This document shows, piece after piece, positions 1-11,084 of a DNA stretch of 64,000 nt. The position numbers and the translations under genes were made by a program. The stretch comes from Colletotrichum lupini (taxonomy: Eukaryota > Ascomycota > Sordariomycetes > Glomerellales > Glomerellaceae): assembly GCF_023278565.1 (NCBI RefSeq), contig NC_064675.1, positions 4,154,001-4,218,000 of the forward strand, in the 5' to 3' direction. The first letter of the stretch is position 1. Every line of letters begins with the position of its first letter. The notes below the pieces were generated by a model that was given only the letters and a program-made list of their open reading frames with translations, did not search any database and was not told the DNA's origin.

Positions 1-3000
1 TGTACCCAATAATCACGATACGTCACGCCTTCTTCCATCTCCTTGCCATCGTGGATTCATCTGCCTTGACTGGCCTAATAGTCTGAGGGTCGAGATGCGT
101 TTGCTGTCGTGCGCTAACACGTCCTCGTGCTAGAGTCCCAACGGTGTGAATCAACGGGAAAACCTAGAAGCATGATGGAAGAAAAAGCGCAGCGCACGGC
201 CTGCTTCGTGGGATCTAGTTGCACCCGCGAGAACGAAGAAAGTCACGAATGAGCGAGGACGGAGACATACGGTGAGGAACTGGACCGCGTGGCCAAGGAA
301 CGAACATCTCGCGGGCCTCGATAAACACGCGTGGCGGCATCACGGACCTCGGCTCTGGCCCGATTCTCGCCTCCGTAACACGCAAGTGACGGCGAGGTGG
401 ATAAGCTTTGTTTTTCTGTTGGCCACACGTGCTTTCGCCGCCGCGGTAGCTTGACACATATTCTCACGAGCCTAGACAGATATTTGGGGCCAGAGATGTT
501 GATAGAGCGGTATGAGTGACGGAGCGAAACATTATCTCATTACGGAGTTGATACGGTGGTCGAAACTAAAGTACTCCAGGACTCAACACTACTACATAGA
601 CAACTCAATCTACCTGAAGAGTGACTTTGTGACACGCCTGACGGACTTAACGAGAGTCATCCCATTACGAACATCGTTGACATAAGTAACCACATGCTTC
701 TATCACATCCTGAGTACGTGGTCAGACGTACGGATGCCCGGCGTTCATTCCCGTGAAGCTCGCCGCTCGCGGCGGCGGGGTTATCTCGAACGCCGGCGAC
801 GATCCGTCGTACTCGCCCGCCAGTTCCGTGGTCCTACGCATCCATCACCCCATTCGTATTGCGGCCGACCAGTCACATTGGCCGGTTTACTCGCCAGCAA
901 CGAAGTTACTGTTTTCCTGCCAGCCAGCCGCAAAAAGCAAAACACTTGCAAAACGCTCTAATTCATTGGGAAGGGGTTTGTATGGTTGGCTGGTGATGGT
1001 GGTGGTGGGGTGGTATCGTGGCATCTCTCATGTCCTTGGCAAGACATTCTGTCGCCTAAGCGAGGTCAGTTTCCTGTAGCCATTTTGGCCCATGTATCGC
1101 CAGATAGGACGGCAAGACGAGACAAGCCATGGAGGTCCATCAAACATTGAAGCGAGACATTGTAATCAGCTGTTATTCAGAGTTCTAGTCTGTTCCTCTC
1201 AGTCGATGGCTGCACCGCCTCTTAAGGCACTTGGAGCTGAGCCCTGGCTGGCACTTTACAAGCCCCCCCAATTGCCTGCAGTAATGAGCGTACTACGGCT
1301 TTGAGGCTTTCGTGGGTTCCTACGTCTCTCTCGTGGATAGTGGGGATCGATTTCTGGTGGCGGGGGATATTTCTTCAGTGTCATTCATCCAGCAGTGAGA
1401 CCACTATTGCCCGGTCACACGACCGAGTCGTTGGGGAACAGAGTGGCACCGGGGACGTGGAAATGCGTGGTGACTCGTGAGAAGCACACGAACGCCGACT
1501 GCGGCCCCCCATTTTCCGTTTGATGAGAAAGGAGGCCACGGTTACCCTCACTTTATGACTGATACCTTTACATGATTATCCGCGCCTTCATCACCGTCAG
1601 CCCGGTCTGCCGAACCATTGAGCTATGCCAGGGATGCGTTTCCACACCGTAGGAGTCAAGTTGGCAAACTCCGCGATTATTACGTCGTCTGGACGGCACA
1701 TACATACCGGCTGGGACTGTACACTTGTTCGCTTCCCGAGGTGCCCATACTTCCTACGAACCTTTTCATAAGAACCAATCTGGGTTAATGAGGGGATGAC
1801 GAAGAGCGTCAACCTCTGAAACACTCTCGAGGAGCGGCCGTGATCGGCATCAGCCAAGGCTCAGCGTCACGGGCGCTAAGTACACATAGCAAAAGCATCA
1901 GCCCTGAGCCTGTGAACTGTGTACTTTGTAGGGCCTCTTTGGGGTCCAGCCTTCGAGGTGAGGTGGCCTTGTGGGAGCACTGGGGGGTCACATCAGCGTT
2001 CAATGATCGGACGAAAGTTGGACGTTTAGGCCCCTCCCCAGACCTCGGACTGGGCCAAATTATCGATACGAAGCAAGGGGTGGGCGGGTTCAAGGTTTCA
2101 ATGTCGCCATGTTGCGAAGCTGTAATTTCAAGGACAGTCTGAATGGACAACTGTACATAGAATGCAGATCGGTTCGTTTGCTTACGGCCAAGATTAAGAG
2201 TGAACCGAAAAGAGGAACCGCGAAAGATAGCTGCCTCATCTATCCGTACGATAATGCAAGATAAAGCTCTCCGCAGAAGCAATGTCCCACCCGTATCAAA
2301 GGCCCACGGGTCATCTGAGATAAATCACTCTGGGGTAAGCTGCAGCTTGTGTGAGAGGGAGAGCAAGGAGATTGGGACCCCTTCGAATGGAGGAGGGAGG
2401 TTAGACACCAATTAGGAAAGGACCCATGAAAGCCCGTTTTCTAGTTCTGGAAAGTCGATGGAGAAGGATTTGTGGCACAGGGCCGGCGGCGCTTGGGGAC
2501 CTCCCAAGTTCGTGGGAAACTCTGGGGAACTCCTGGCCGTCCGTGAGCACTTCTCTTTCCCTTACTTGCAAAGCATGGATAAGAGAGTTCAGAGGAGCGC
2601 CAGTGAACAGATAACACTGGTTGTGCGAACAAGATACGGGACGGGATTGACAGTAAGGATGCTTTGAACAGGTCTGCGACGCGATAACCAATGTCGAGCG
2701 GGCGCGATTATACTTCTGTCCCATCTGCAGGTCGAAAGGAGTGCAGTGTCATACGACCAATGAGACCAAGGCAAGTGAGCAAGTGAAACAGAAGCCCAAG
2801 GAATCCAGTCGTGAGATTGTACGAGGTAAACAGCTGGCGTTGTCGGCTGGCGTGCTGACTGTTTGAGAGGCACAGAGGCTGGCAGGAGCTTACCTTAGGA
2901 AGGAACTAGGTTCCGTGCACCGTCTCTGGACAGTCGTGACTCGTGAGTGCCTAGGTATGTACTGTAACGGAGGGGTTGAGAGCACCGTTGGGTAACGGTC

Positions 3001-6000
3001 GGCCAGTAATGCTCTCAATCGGGTACAAAGTAATACCTCTAGGTAGACTCCGTATGAGTGTTCGGTTCTTGACTCTACCTCTCTGGGCACGTTCTCAAGA
3101 GTCTCGAACTCTCAGTACCAACCCAAAGTCACCAAACTCTCCACAGTCGCCTTTACTACGTAGTTAGAAGGAGGCAAGAGCAGGCAATGGCAATGGGCAA
3201 TCTGGCAATGAGAGTTGAACAACTGTCCTGACTCCTGACTACGTGACTACTCTGACATATCCACCGAGACTTTTTGTTGGGACGGGAGTCATAGGACTGG
3301 GCAACTGACGTGACGAGTTGCAAATCTGCTACTATTCTTGTTCAGGGGACCTGGGGACCTGGGGATCGTGGACGTGGCCTGTAGGCTGTATCCGTACCGC
3401 GGCAATGCACTCCAATTTCGGTCCACGGCCAAATGACCAAATGGCCAAATAACGATATTCTTCAGCCATGATCCAGGTCCACGTTTTCCGAGAAGACTGG
3501 ATCCCTCATGATTTCCGAGTACATACGCAGTAAAGAGAGAGGAAAATCGGGGGACCCGTTGCGTTGCCACTCTATCTTTGGAAGCTAAGCCATAACAGGC
3601 ACGTCCATTCAGTCGAGATATCCAGATCTGCGAATCAGCATGGATAGCTTATGTAAAAGGATACCCAATAGGAATAGCCGTGGTCGTGGCGTGGATGCTA
3701 AGCAGTCACGGGGTCTTCCGAATTCCAGGGACGGATAAGGCGACCTTACCTAACCAGAATGATGAAAGTTCACGATCAATGGAAGTCCACTGAGAGCGTA
3801 ACATAACATGTAGAGAAAGGACCTCTTTTCCCCCCTGACAATATCCACACGGTGGCTCATTCCGGCACCGCGTACACTGTCCAAGGGAACACTCTCGGCA
3901 GTTTGCCATGTTGTATTCGTTCAAAGTATTCGGACTGGATAACCGATAATGCAAATGCAGGCCCAACTCAGTGAGGCCAGAGTCTCTGGCGGCTGGCCAG
4001 CGCTGCTGGTACCCGTACCTGGCAGGCGAGACTTTGTGTTGGCGCCAGCAGCGAATGAGAGTCTGGCGATGGTCTTCTGGCACTATGAATTGTTAGTTTT
4101 GCATCTAAGGCCGTCTGGACCCCGTCGATCGCCTTCCCTCATTGTGTAAGAAGGGCAAAAAGGTTGCGCGCTTCCCGCTGCGACCGCCCTACTCTCTATC
4201 TCTGTTCGTCGATGCTGCAGGCGGCAGACGATTTGGAGCGCCGTCGCAACGGGAAGGGAGGCCTGGCTTGTCTGGCACCCCGGATTGTCGACGGGCCTTG
4301 ACTGGCTGGCGACGGCTGCCGTGGCAGAAAGAAACATACAATCACCTGGAGCATGGCTTGGCTTTTCCTGGCGCTGGCAGCCTGCATGCATTCCGCTGGT
4401 TTCGCAGTACGCGGCAGTCATGTCGAGGTTGGACCTGTCCTCGCCCAGCCGCTGCGCGAGCTGTACTTGCCGACCACGTACCCCCAGGGCGGTGTGGCGA
4501 CTAACGACGCATTCAAGTGGATCAAACTTTCCAAGGACGGTTGGTACTGACTGGCTGTGCCTATGGTGGCTGTCAGGTACGTAGCCGGCAGTGCATAATG
4601 CAATAGGTACGTTGGTTTTTGGTACGGGTGCTCTGAACGGAGTGGCAGTACGGAAAATTGCTTGGGCTACCTCCATACTGGCGTCGTGTCCATGGGACAG
4701 TAGGCCCTCCGTCAAAACATGATCACCGTTCATCATCGTCTACCGTACAGCGATGATCTACCGTGTAGGAATAAACGTTTGAGCACGTTCCTTCCTGGGC
4801 ATTCGCAATACCTTGGCTTTTCGGTGCCATCTATTGACTTCGATTGTATGTACTTCTCTCCTCTACAAGCCAATTATCTTCTCATTCGCACGCCTACTTC
4901 CATAATAAATCACAAGAGAGTACTGTCCTGCAACAACATGTCATCACTTGCACGCAATACGGTCGTTCAGGTCTCGCCGTTCCAGTAATCAATGTTGCAC
5001 GAAGCCGCACAGCGATAGAGCTAACGAGAAGTGAGAACACCCAGAGAGGGGAAAAAGTTCGAGACCTCGAGTGTTCAACCCCAGACGGTCCCTTGCAGCC
5101 ACTTCGCACATCACACCTTGGACCTTCATTGCCAGCGAGTTTGCGAACGTGCGAACGTGCCGCCCCCCCCCCCCGGTTGAGCAGCCTGCCAGCCATTCGC
5201 GGATTCATGCACTTCGCAGGGGTTCGCCCGCTGTCTCAAGGAAACTTCCCACATCTCGAACCAAGTTTCCGAGAGGCCCTTGTCAGTCGCACTGTCCCGC
5301 TGGTCAATCTCCCTTTCCCCCCTGAGCTTGGGTTTGCGAGATACATCTGATGCTACTGAGATTACCTGCCATCTCCCGCACCGCTGGTCCCCTCTATGGC
5401 GTACCTTGCTACCGGACTTCGTCATAGTTACGCTGCTGCACGAGTTTAATTGCCTTGCGGGCACCCCTCGCGCCAGCGTTCTTCGCAGGTTGTTATTGTT
5501 GCGGCATCCGTATTGTTGATGTTTATGTTGATTAACAAAGTTATTCGGCTCCGACCCCGTGTCTACTTGGTTGCGTCGGTCAATCTACACAACAACTACA
5601 TAGGGCGCGGCAACGCATTCTCGTCTTACGTATCAACACAGTGGTATCGCCGGCTACCCAGAGATTGCGTATTTTGGACACTGCTTTCGTCTTGAATTCG
5701 CCATCCATCGAAGCCAATGGAAGTCACTGCGGAAGGTTTTCGTGCCGTGTACTCCGTTATGAGCAATCAAGTTTATCAATCAAGGCGGTCCCGTTGAATC
5801 GTCCGCTCCGACGATGAGTAACAACACAAAGCCCCGTCTACCATTCGCCGGAACGGGGCACCGAGTTCCCTCTTTGCACTCTCCTTTTTCTCAGTGGATT
5901 CTGGAGAGGATCCCGACAAGTACGACTCTTGCTTCCTCGCTGGCAGCTCCCAGTTCCAGCAGGCTACGGGGCCGGAGAGATGATGATATGTGCTCTCAAG

Positions 6001-7209
6001 ACGGGGCGGACGGGTACAAGTTGGGCGAGAATCGCCGTGCCGGGACCCGTTGACTATCCACTGTGGGTTATGTCAATAGTCAGCTGGTCTGGTACACCTG
6101 GGCCTGGACGCTGAGTGATGCAGTCGTGCTCCTATGTGTTCCTCTGCTCTTGGCTAAGCTGATGAGGTACCTCACTCGGTAGACGGCTGCCAGCCCATTC
6201 GGTACTTAGCTCACACCAACTATTTGCACTAGGTTTACCAAGGCACATGGTTGACTTTCCAAGTTGGCCTCGAGGCTCGTCAGTGCGTCAGACTCAGCCA
6301 ACACTGGGCACCGTGAACCCGTTATGACACCGCTGATGGCACAGTGTCACAGTCTTCACACCCTCAGCGCTCACCGTCCGAGGTCTGGACCTCCAAGCGT
6401 GGAGCTGGCTAACGGAGTGGTAAACGGAAGCCAAAGTCGTCTATGTACAATGTCTACAGGCGCCTTGAGAGAAGACACAAACATCAGAACAGGCCATTCA
6501 GAGACAGCAAGTGGGGCTTCTGGGCTGACCCGGCCTTTCACTCACTGGCTGTCTCTTTCGTCTGTTCTCTGCATAGGTACCTACTGCGTAGGCATGGAGA
6601 GAAAGCTGCCTCCCCCCTCCACAGTTCAGACACCTGACTGCTGTCTATGTCTGAGGTTGGTTGTCGTGTGTCTGGGGAAAGCAACAGAGCCAAAAGGGGG
6701 GCTGAGATCTGAACAGACGGGAGCGAGCAATCGAAGTGTCGGTCTGTCGGTCTGGCTGACTGGAGTCTTTTCAGGCATGGCTGGGTTGCGTTGCATCGTT
6801 GCCAGCCCAGCGAGAAAGAAAGCCCAGTCGTGTCCTGCAGGATGATCAGGATAGCATAGGGTAGTGCATGCTATTACTGGGTAGCTACTAAGGTATACAT
6901 ACGGATAATATGCAGGAGACAGTTGTCTGGTGCTGGGGATTGGAGAGCGATGTGAGAGACAAGCAATCCTGCTTTGAATGCTGTCTGCAAGTTGGTCAAG
7001 CGTGCGTTCCGGTCGTCCCAGTCGTCCCACTCCCCTCCCCCCATCATTCCACGTAGCGCGCCATGCTTCCTGGCGACTTGTCCCAGACTGTCCAGTACCT
7101 GTGCCAGGTGCCAGCCCCGTGTGTGCACATGATACGTACTCTTCCCCCACCGCTTTCTCGACCGTCCGTCACCCTTTCCCAAGGATGCTACCTCAGCATC
7201 CTCAGCATG
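1..7209. other. Gene-poor stretch, no supported gene
   Basis: No open frame here shows a recognisable domain, consistent codon use or plausible intron chain. The longest frame (4083-4736, minus, 217 codons) lies antisense to a short plus-strand ORF at 4353-4550 and looks like chance. Composition is mixed, without long simple repeats. Degenerated mobile DNA or long intergenic sequence both remain possible, because no transposase or reverse transcriptase fragment could be read. Confidence 0.5.
4353..4550 (+). CDS. Possible small secreted protein (doubtful ORF)
   Basis: This 65-codon ATG ORF begins with a hydrophobic stretch (MAWLFLALAACMHSAGFA) that resembles a signal peptide with an Ala-x-Ala-like end. 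The remaining ~47 residues are not recognised and contain no cysteine, unlike typical disulfide-rich fungal effectors. A 217-codon frame runs antisense across it, so at least one is spurious. There is no splice or codon evidence in its favour. I list it only because the signal-like start stands out in a gene-poor region. Confidence 0.15.
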   Translation: MAWLFLALAACMHSAGFAVRGSHVEVGPVLAQPLRELYLPTTYPQGGVATNDAFKWIKLSKDGWY

Positions 7210-9107
7210 GCTCAGGTAAGGAACCTATCCAGGTACCTAGGTAGCTCCCTCCCCACGCAGTAAGGCCAGGTACCTCACTGTGTGCCGATACTGACTGCGT
7301 AAGGTAAGGTAGACTTTCATTCCGTCCCAGTTCTCTCAGTTCCATCCAATACCCTCGTCTTGTCGGTACGTATCGCCGTAAGTGTACTTGCACCTCACCG
7401 TCCCGGAGCTGTCGCAATACGCAGTTCCCGGTACGTACTCCCGCGCTCGCCTTTCCACCCCCGGTCTGCCTATCTCGCTCCTGGGGTTCCTCGCTCTCTT
7501 GTCGCTCTGTCGCTCTGTCTCTCTCTCTCATCCCGTCTTATCCAAGCCAATCCATCCTCGTCCATTCACCTCCATCTTCTTCTTTGGCCGTCTTTTGCTC
7601 ACACACTCTCTCTTCGCTCACTTCCACACCTCTCTTCCTCTCGCCTTGTATTCCCTGTCCTGCACCAGCCTACCCACCACCACCCATTTGCTTCATCCAA
7701 CCTACCTTACCGTACGGTCCTCTCTGCCTCTGCCTGCACTTACCTACTTTACTCTAATACTCCCCCTTCATCATCCTCGCCCCTTCTCTTGCTTGTTTCC
7801 TCTACTCTACCATCCTTCAATCATTGTCGTCAACGGCCTCTCTTCCTCTCCTTGCTTGTTAGCCTCCTCTCCCCCGCCTCAACCTCCTCCCTTTACCACC
7901 CTTTCGCTCCGACCTCCTTATCAACTACTCGTCCATCAACAAATCCACCGATACTCGCAACGCCAGCTCCCGCGTGCCCACCCGCGAGTCATACTTGCAA
8001 GCAATCACGCAATCTCCTATCACGCTCTGCCATCGAGTTGAAGAGTATATCAATCAGTCAACCCATCGACAGAGATAGGATAAGAGAGGCCTCAGGAACC
8101 ACGATTTCCTTACAATCTCCACCAGCCTCGGCAATTTGCTGTCATTGAACATTGACTCACACCTCGTGTCCTTTGACTCACTTTGGCCCTCGCCTTTGTC
8201 ACTCAACATCCGTCCACGCTTTAAGCAACGACACCTCCCTCACCCATCCATCGAGATAAGAGCTACCCACCTCCCATCGACCGACACTCACCAACGACTC
8301 TCGTCTGTCGATTCGTTGTCACACACTGCTCAACGCTCGAATGCTTCCGTAGCCATTACTCTTCGCCGATCCCGGTAGTCAGCTTGCTTGCAAGCCGTTG
8401 CTATTCACACTTTCAACGACATCTACCCACGGCCATCGACTATCACGTCAACTGGCCTTTGTGCCTAATAGAGCCAGCAAACCAACGATCAACCGCATTA
8501 GCAGTTGGGTGCCATCTCGAAACAGTCTGAATCCTCTAGCTAGGAATCGACGCCTTCATTTCTCCTGCGAATCAACTATCCAAAGTTGACCTCGCGAACC
8601 CCTTGTTCGACCTTCGGGCGCCACTCTCTACACTTTTTCCAGCAAGCTTGCTCTATTTCAATGTCCTCATAACGATACTTCTTTGTCTTTTCCGGACCAC
8701 ATCGTCCAACCCCATAACGACCAATCAACCAACAACAACAGACCCTCGCTTTCATATGTCCGTCTCCAGCAAAAAAATACCCTCAATGAGCCTCTGATAA
8801 GTCAACGAAAAGGAGTTAGAAATTCGTCTTGTTTCCTGTTAGATTTGTTCTTTCAACCCTGTATATTCTTGGTAACAACCAAACCCGCCTCCTTCTCGAT
8901 CTACAACAACAACAACCACAACCGACACGAATCCTACGCTGTTCACACCCATCCTTCTCGATCCAGCAACCACTCGAATCCTCCTTCCTCTGCAACGACG
9001 AAACCTCGAAAAGCTTGCTTTAAGGCTGTAACATCACCCTCGCCGCTACATCGTTGTTTCTCAATTCGATACCCCCGTGCTCCAAAGCTTCTTTTTCCAG
9101 TTTCGAT
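7210..9107 (+). promoter_or_regulatory. Long pyrimidine-rich, ATG-depleted leader/promoter of the kinase gene
   Basis: The plus strand is strongly C/T-rich from about 7320 to 9100. I scanned it by eye and found no ATG between about 7210 and 8340. Only four occur before the kinase start: 8341, 8661, 8756 and an in-frame one at 8786. All belong to tiny upstream ORFs that stop before 9108 (8341-8352, 8661-8672, 8756-8797). Such depletion is expected if much of this region is transcribed as a 5' leader that ribosomes scan. The transcription start and any leader intron cannot be placed from sequence alone. Confidence 0.6.
8756..8797 (+). promoter_or_regulatory. Upstream ORF (13 codons) before the kinase
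   Basis: ATG at 8756 opens a 13-codon frame ending in TGA at 8797, about 310 nt before the kinase start. Two shorter uORFs of three codons each lie at 8341-8352 and 8661-8672. All three terminate ahead of the main ATG, so they could lower translation or gate reinitiation if the leader is transcribed through them. No conserved peptide is recognisable. Confidence 0.4.
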
Positions 9108-11084
9108 ATGGCATGCTTGAGAGACAACTTTCAGAATGGCGTGCTCCTCGGTGGTCGATATGAGACCATCTCTCCCCTCAACCATGGTTCCTTTGGCATG
9201 GTCTTCATGGCCAAGGACACCAAGACTAGCGAGACCGTTGCCATCAAATGCTTGACTAAGAAGGAAGCTGCTGATGAGTACGGCTTCGACTTCGCCATTG
9301 ACGAGAAATCCGAGGAGCTTGTTCTCCACAGCCGTCTTGGATCCCACCCCAACATCGTCAACCTTCTCGACACCTTCGAAACCGATGCTCACCTCTACTT
9401 GGTTCTGGAGTTCTGCCCTCAGGGTGACTTGTACGAAGCCATCCGCAAGGGCCACGGCCCTCTCGAGACGGAGCATGTCCGACAGTTCATGCTGCAGCTC
9501 GTAGATGCCGTCGACTACATCCACTCCAAGGGCATCTTCCACCGAGACATCAAGCCGGAGAACATCTTCCTCACCCAGTCTGGTGACATGAAGCTCGGCG
9601 ACTTTGGCCTCGCTACGACCGAGAACTGGACTTTGGAGAACACTGTTGGCAGCGACCGTTACATGTCCCCTGAGCAATACGACTCTGCGGGTGCCGGCTA
9701 CTCTCCTGCCCAAGCCGACATCTGGGCCATTGGTATCTGCCTCCTCAACATCCTTTTCTCGCGGAACCCCTTCACCACTCCGACCGAGGCGGATCCGCTT
9801 TTCTTGGACTTCTCCAGAGACAAGCAATCCCTTTTCGACGTTTTCCCCTCCATGTCGCTGGATACCTATGAGGTCATCGTTCAGTGCATGAGCTTGGATC
9901 CTAAGAAGAGATCACTTGTCGGTGCCCGTTCTGCTCTCCAGCGTGTCATCAGCTTCACCACCTCCGAGGAGGATGATGATGACTTCTGCTCCGCCGAGCG
10001 TCATGTCATGGCGAGCGCCAATCGCGAACCCCTGCGCACTCCTTCCATCCAGAGCCCCCAGGTCGATCAGGGTGCATTCCCCTGGGCCAAGGCCCTGCAT
10101 GCCAGCCCTCCTCAGCCGATTCGTCAGCTCAGCGCCATTCCCGACGAGGACCTCTTCTCCAAGTCTGGTGAGACCCAGAATTCGGACTGGTTCAGCTCTG
10201 CTCAGGCTCCTTCGATTTCATCCACACTCAACTCTAGCCTCGGCATCTCCATGCAGTCCCTTCACATTGGCCGACCTATGAAGGCCGCTCCACGCCCAAT
10301 TCCCAAGGTTTCACCCATGGCCGGCTCCCTTCCCATCAACATGGCAAAGCCCCGCAGCAACTTGTCTTCCATGTCGTTGGTCTTTGGCCGTAAGGATGCC
10401 GTTTCCAAGAGCTGGAGTGACATGTGGGATGAGGATGAGGAGGAAGAGGAGGCCGAGCGCGAGAGAGAGATGCAGTCTCTGAAGGATCTCAACTCGCGGA
10501 CCTGGAGCCAGGATGGCAAGTCAGACGACAAGGAAGATGACTGCGAGACCGTGGATGCTACGCCCCTTGCGACCACACCTCAACGCTCTTTCCATGACAG
10601 CCACAAGTTGATCCACAATGACATTGACAGCGACCTTGCTGCCGACGGATTCTTCTTCCAACAACCATCTCCGCCTAAGGCGAGAGCCATGTTGCCCACA
10701 TATCAATCACCATCCCCTAAGCGGGACAACGTTGATAAGTGGGCCGCGCTCGGTCAGCGGCGTCGGGGCCTCACGGGATCTTCATATTCCCACATGTCAC
10801 CAGAAGTTCCTAGACAACGAGCAATTGGTCTAGGCTACAATTCCTATGCGGCTGGGGCCAATTCTTTTGCTACCGCGTCATGGGAACACGGCGGACACCA
10901 CCAGCACCACCACAACAACAACAACAACAACACACATCACATCACACAAAAACAATCACCGAAGGATAAGGTCAAGGACTGCCCCTGGAATAGGGGCAGA
11001 GATTGGAATTATTGGCGCAAGGAGAAGCGCAACGATCTCGCAGACGTCGAGTGGGTTGGTGGCTGGCAGGAAGCGCATTCCTAG
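9108..11084 (+). CDS. Ran1/Ksp1-like serine/threonine protein kinase
   Basis: Single exon, 658 aa. The N-terminal kinase domain (about residues 17-285) is complete: glycine loop HGSFGMV near 27-32, ATP-anchoring Lys47 in VAIK, catalytic HRDIKPEN at 145-152, DFG at 165-167 and SPE in the APE position at 187-189. The segment GDLYEAI and the overall arrangement match the Ran1/Pat1-Ksp1 group, which links nutrient state to growth, filamentation and sexual development. The C-terminal half is low-complexity: an acidic Asp/Glu run near residue 445, and His/Asn-rich repeats encoded at about 10900-10950. I chose the ATG at 9108 because the open frame upstream has no ATG and the glycine loop follows closely. 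The gene is convergent with the Avt1-like gene. Family is confident; the exact orthologue is less so. Confidence 0.92.
   Translation: MACLRDNFQNGVLLGGRYETISPLNHGSFGMVFMAKDTKTSETVAIKCLTKKEAADEYGFDFAIDEKSEELVLHSRLGSHPNIVNLLDTFETDAHLYLVLEFCPQGDLYEAIRKGHGPLETEHVRQFMLQLVDAVDYIHSKGIFHRDIKPENIFLTQSGDMKLGDFGLATTENWTLENTVGSDRYMSPEQYDSAGAGYSPAQADIWAIGICLLNILFSRNPFTTPTEADPLFLDFSRDKQSLFDVFPSMSLDTYEVIVQCMSLDPKKRSLVGARSALQRVISFTTSEEDDDDFCSAERHVMASANREPLRTPSIQSPQVDQGAFPWAKALHASPPQPIRQLSAIPDEDLFSKSGETQNSDWFSSAQAPSISSTLNSSLGISMQSLHIGRPMKAAPRPIPKVSPMAGSLPINMAKPRSNLSSMSLVFGRKDAVSKSWSDMWDEDEEEEEAEREREMQSLKDLNSRTWSQDGKSDDKEDDCETVDATPLATTPQRSFHDSHKLIHNDIDSDLAADGFFFQQPSPPKARAMLPTYQSPSPKRDNVDKWAALGQRRRGLTGSSYSHMSPEVPRQRAIGLGYNSYAAGANSFATASWEHGGHHQHHHNNNNNNTHHITQKQSPKDKVKDCPWNRGRDWNYWRKEKRNDLADVEWVGGWQEAHS

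Noticed and set aside
2749..2800. ATACGACCA string resembling the start of fungal dispersed 5S rRNA genes
   Set aside because: The following bases do not match the 5S internal control region; the same short string near 13108 also fails.
4083..4736. 217-codon minus-strand frame
   Set aside because: No recognisable domain, irregular composition, and no support beyond length; listed only as context for the ORF at 4353.
6264..6845. 193-codon plus-strand frame
   Set aside because: Non-ATG start, no domain, residue mix looks random.
7360..8148. 262-codon and overlapping 219-codon plus-strand frames in the CT-rich region
   Set aside because: Both lack an ATG and encode low-complexity Ser/Leu/Pro strings; they reflect base composition of the kinase leader.
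8943..9827. 294-codon minus-strand frame
   Set aside because: Antisense to the kinase domain, whose catalytic motifs are intact on the plus strand; no ATG-led product is recognised.
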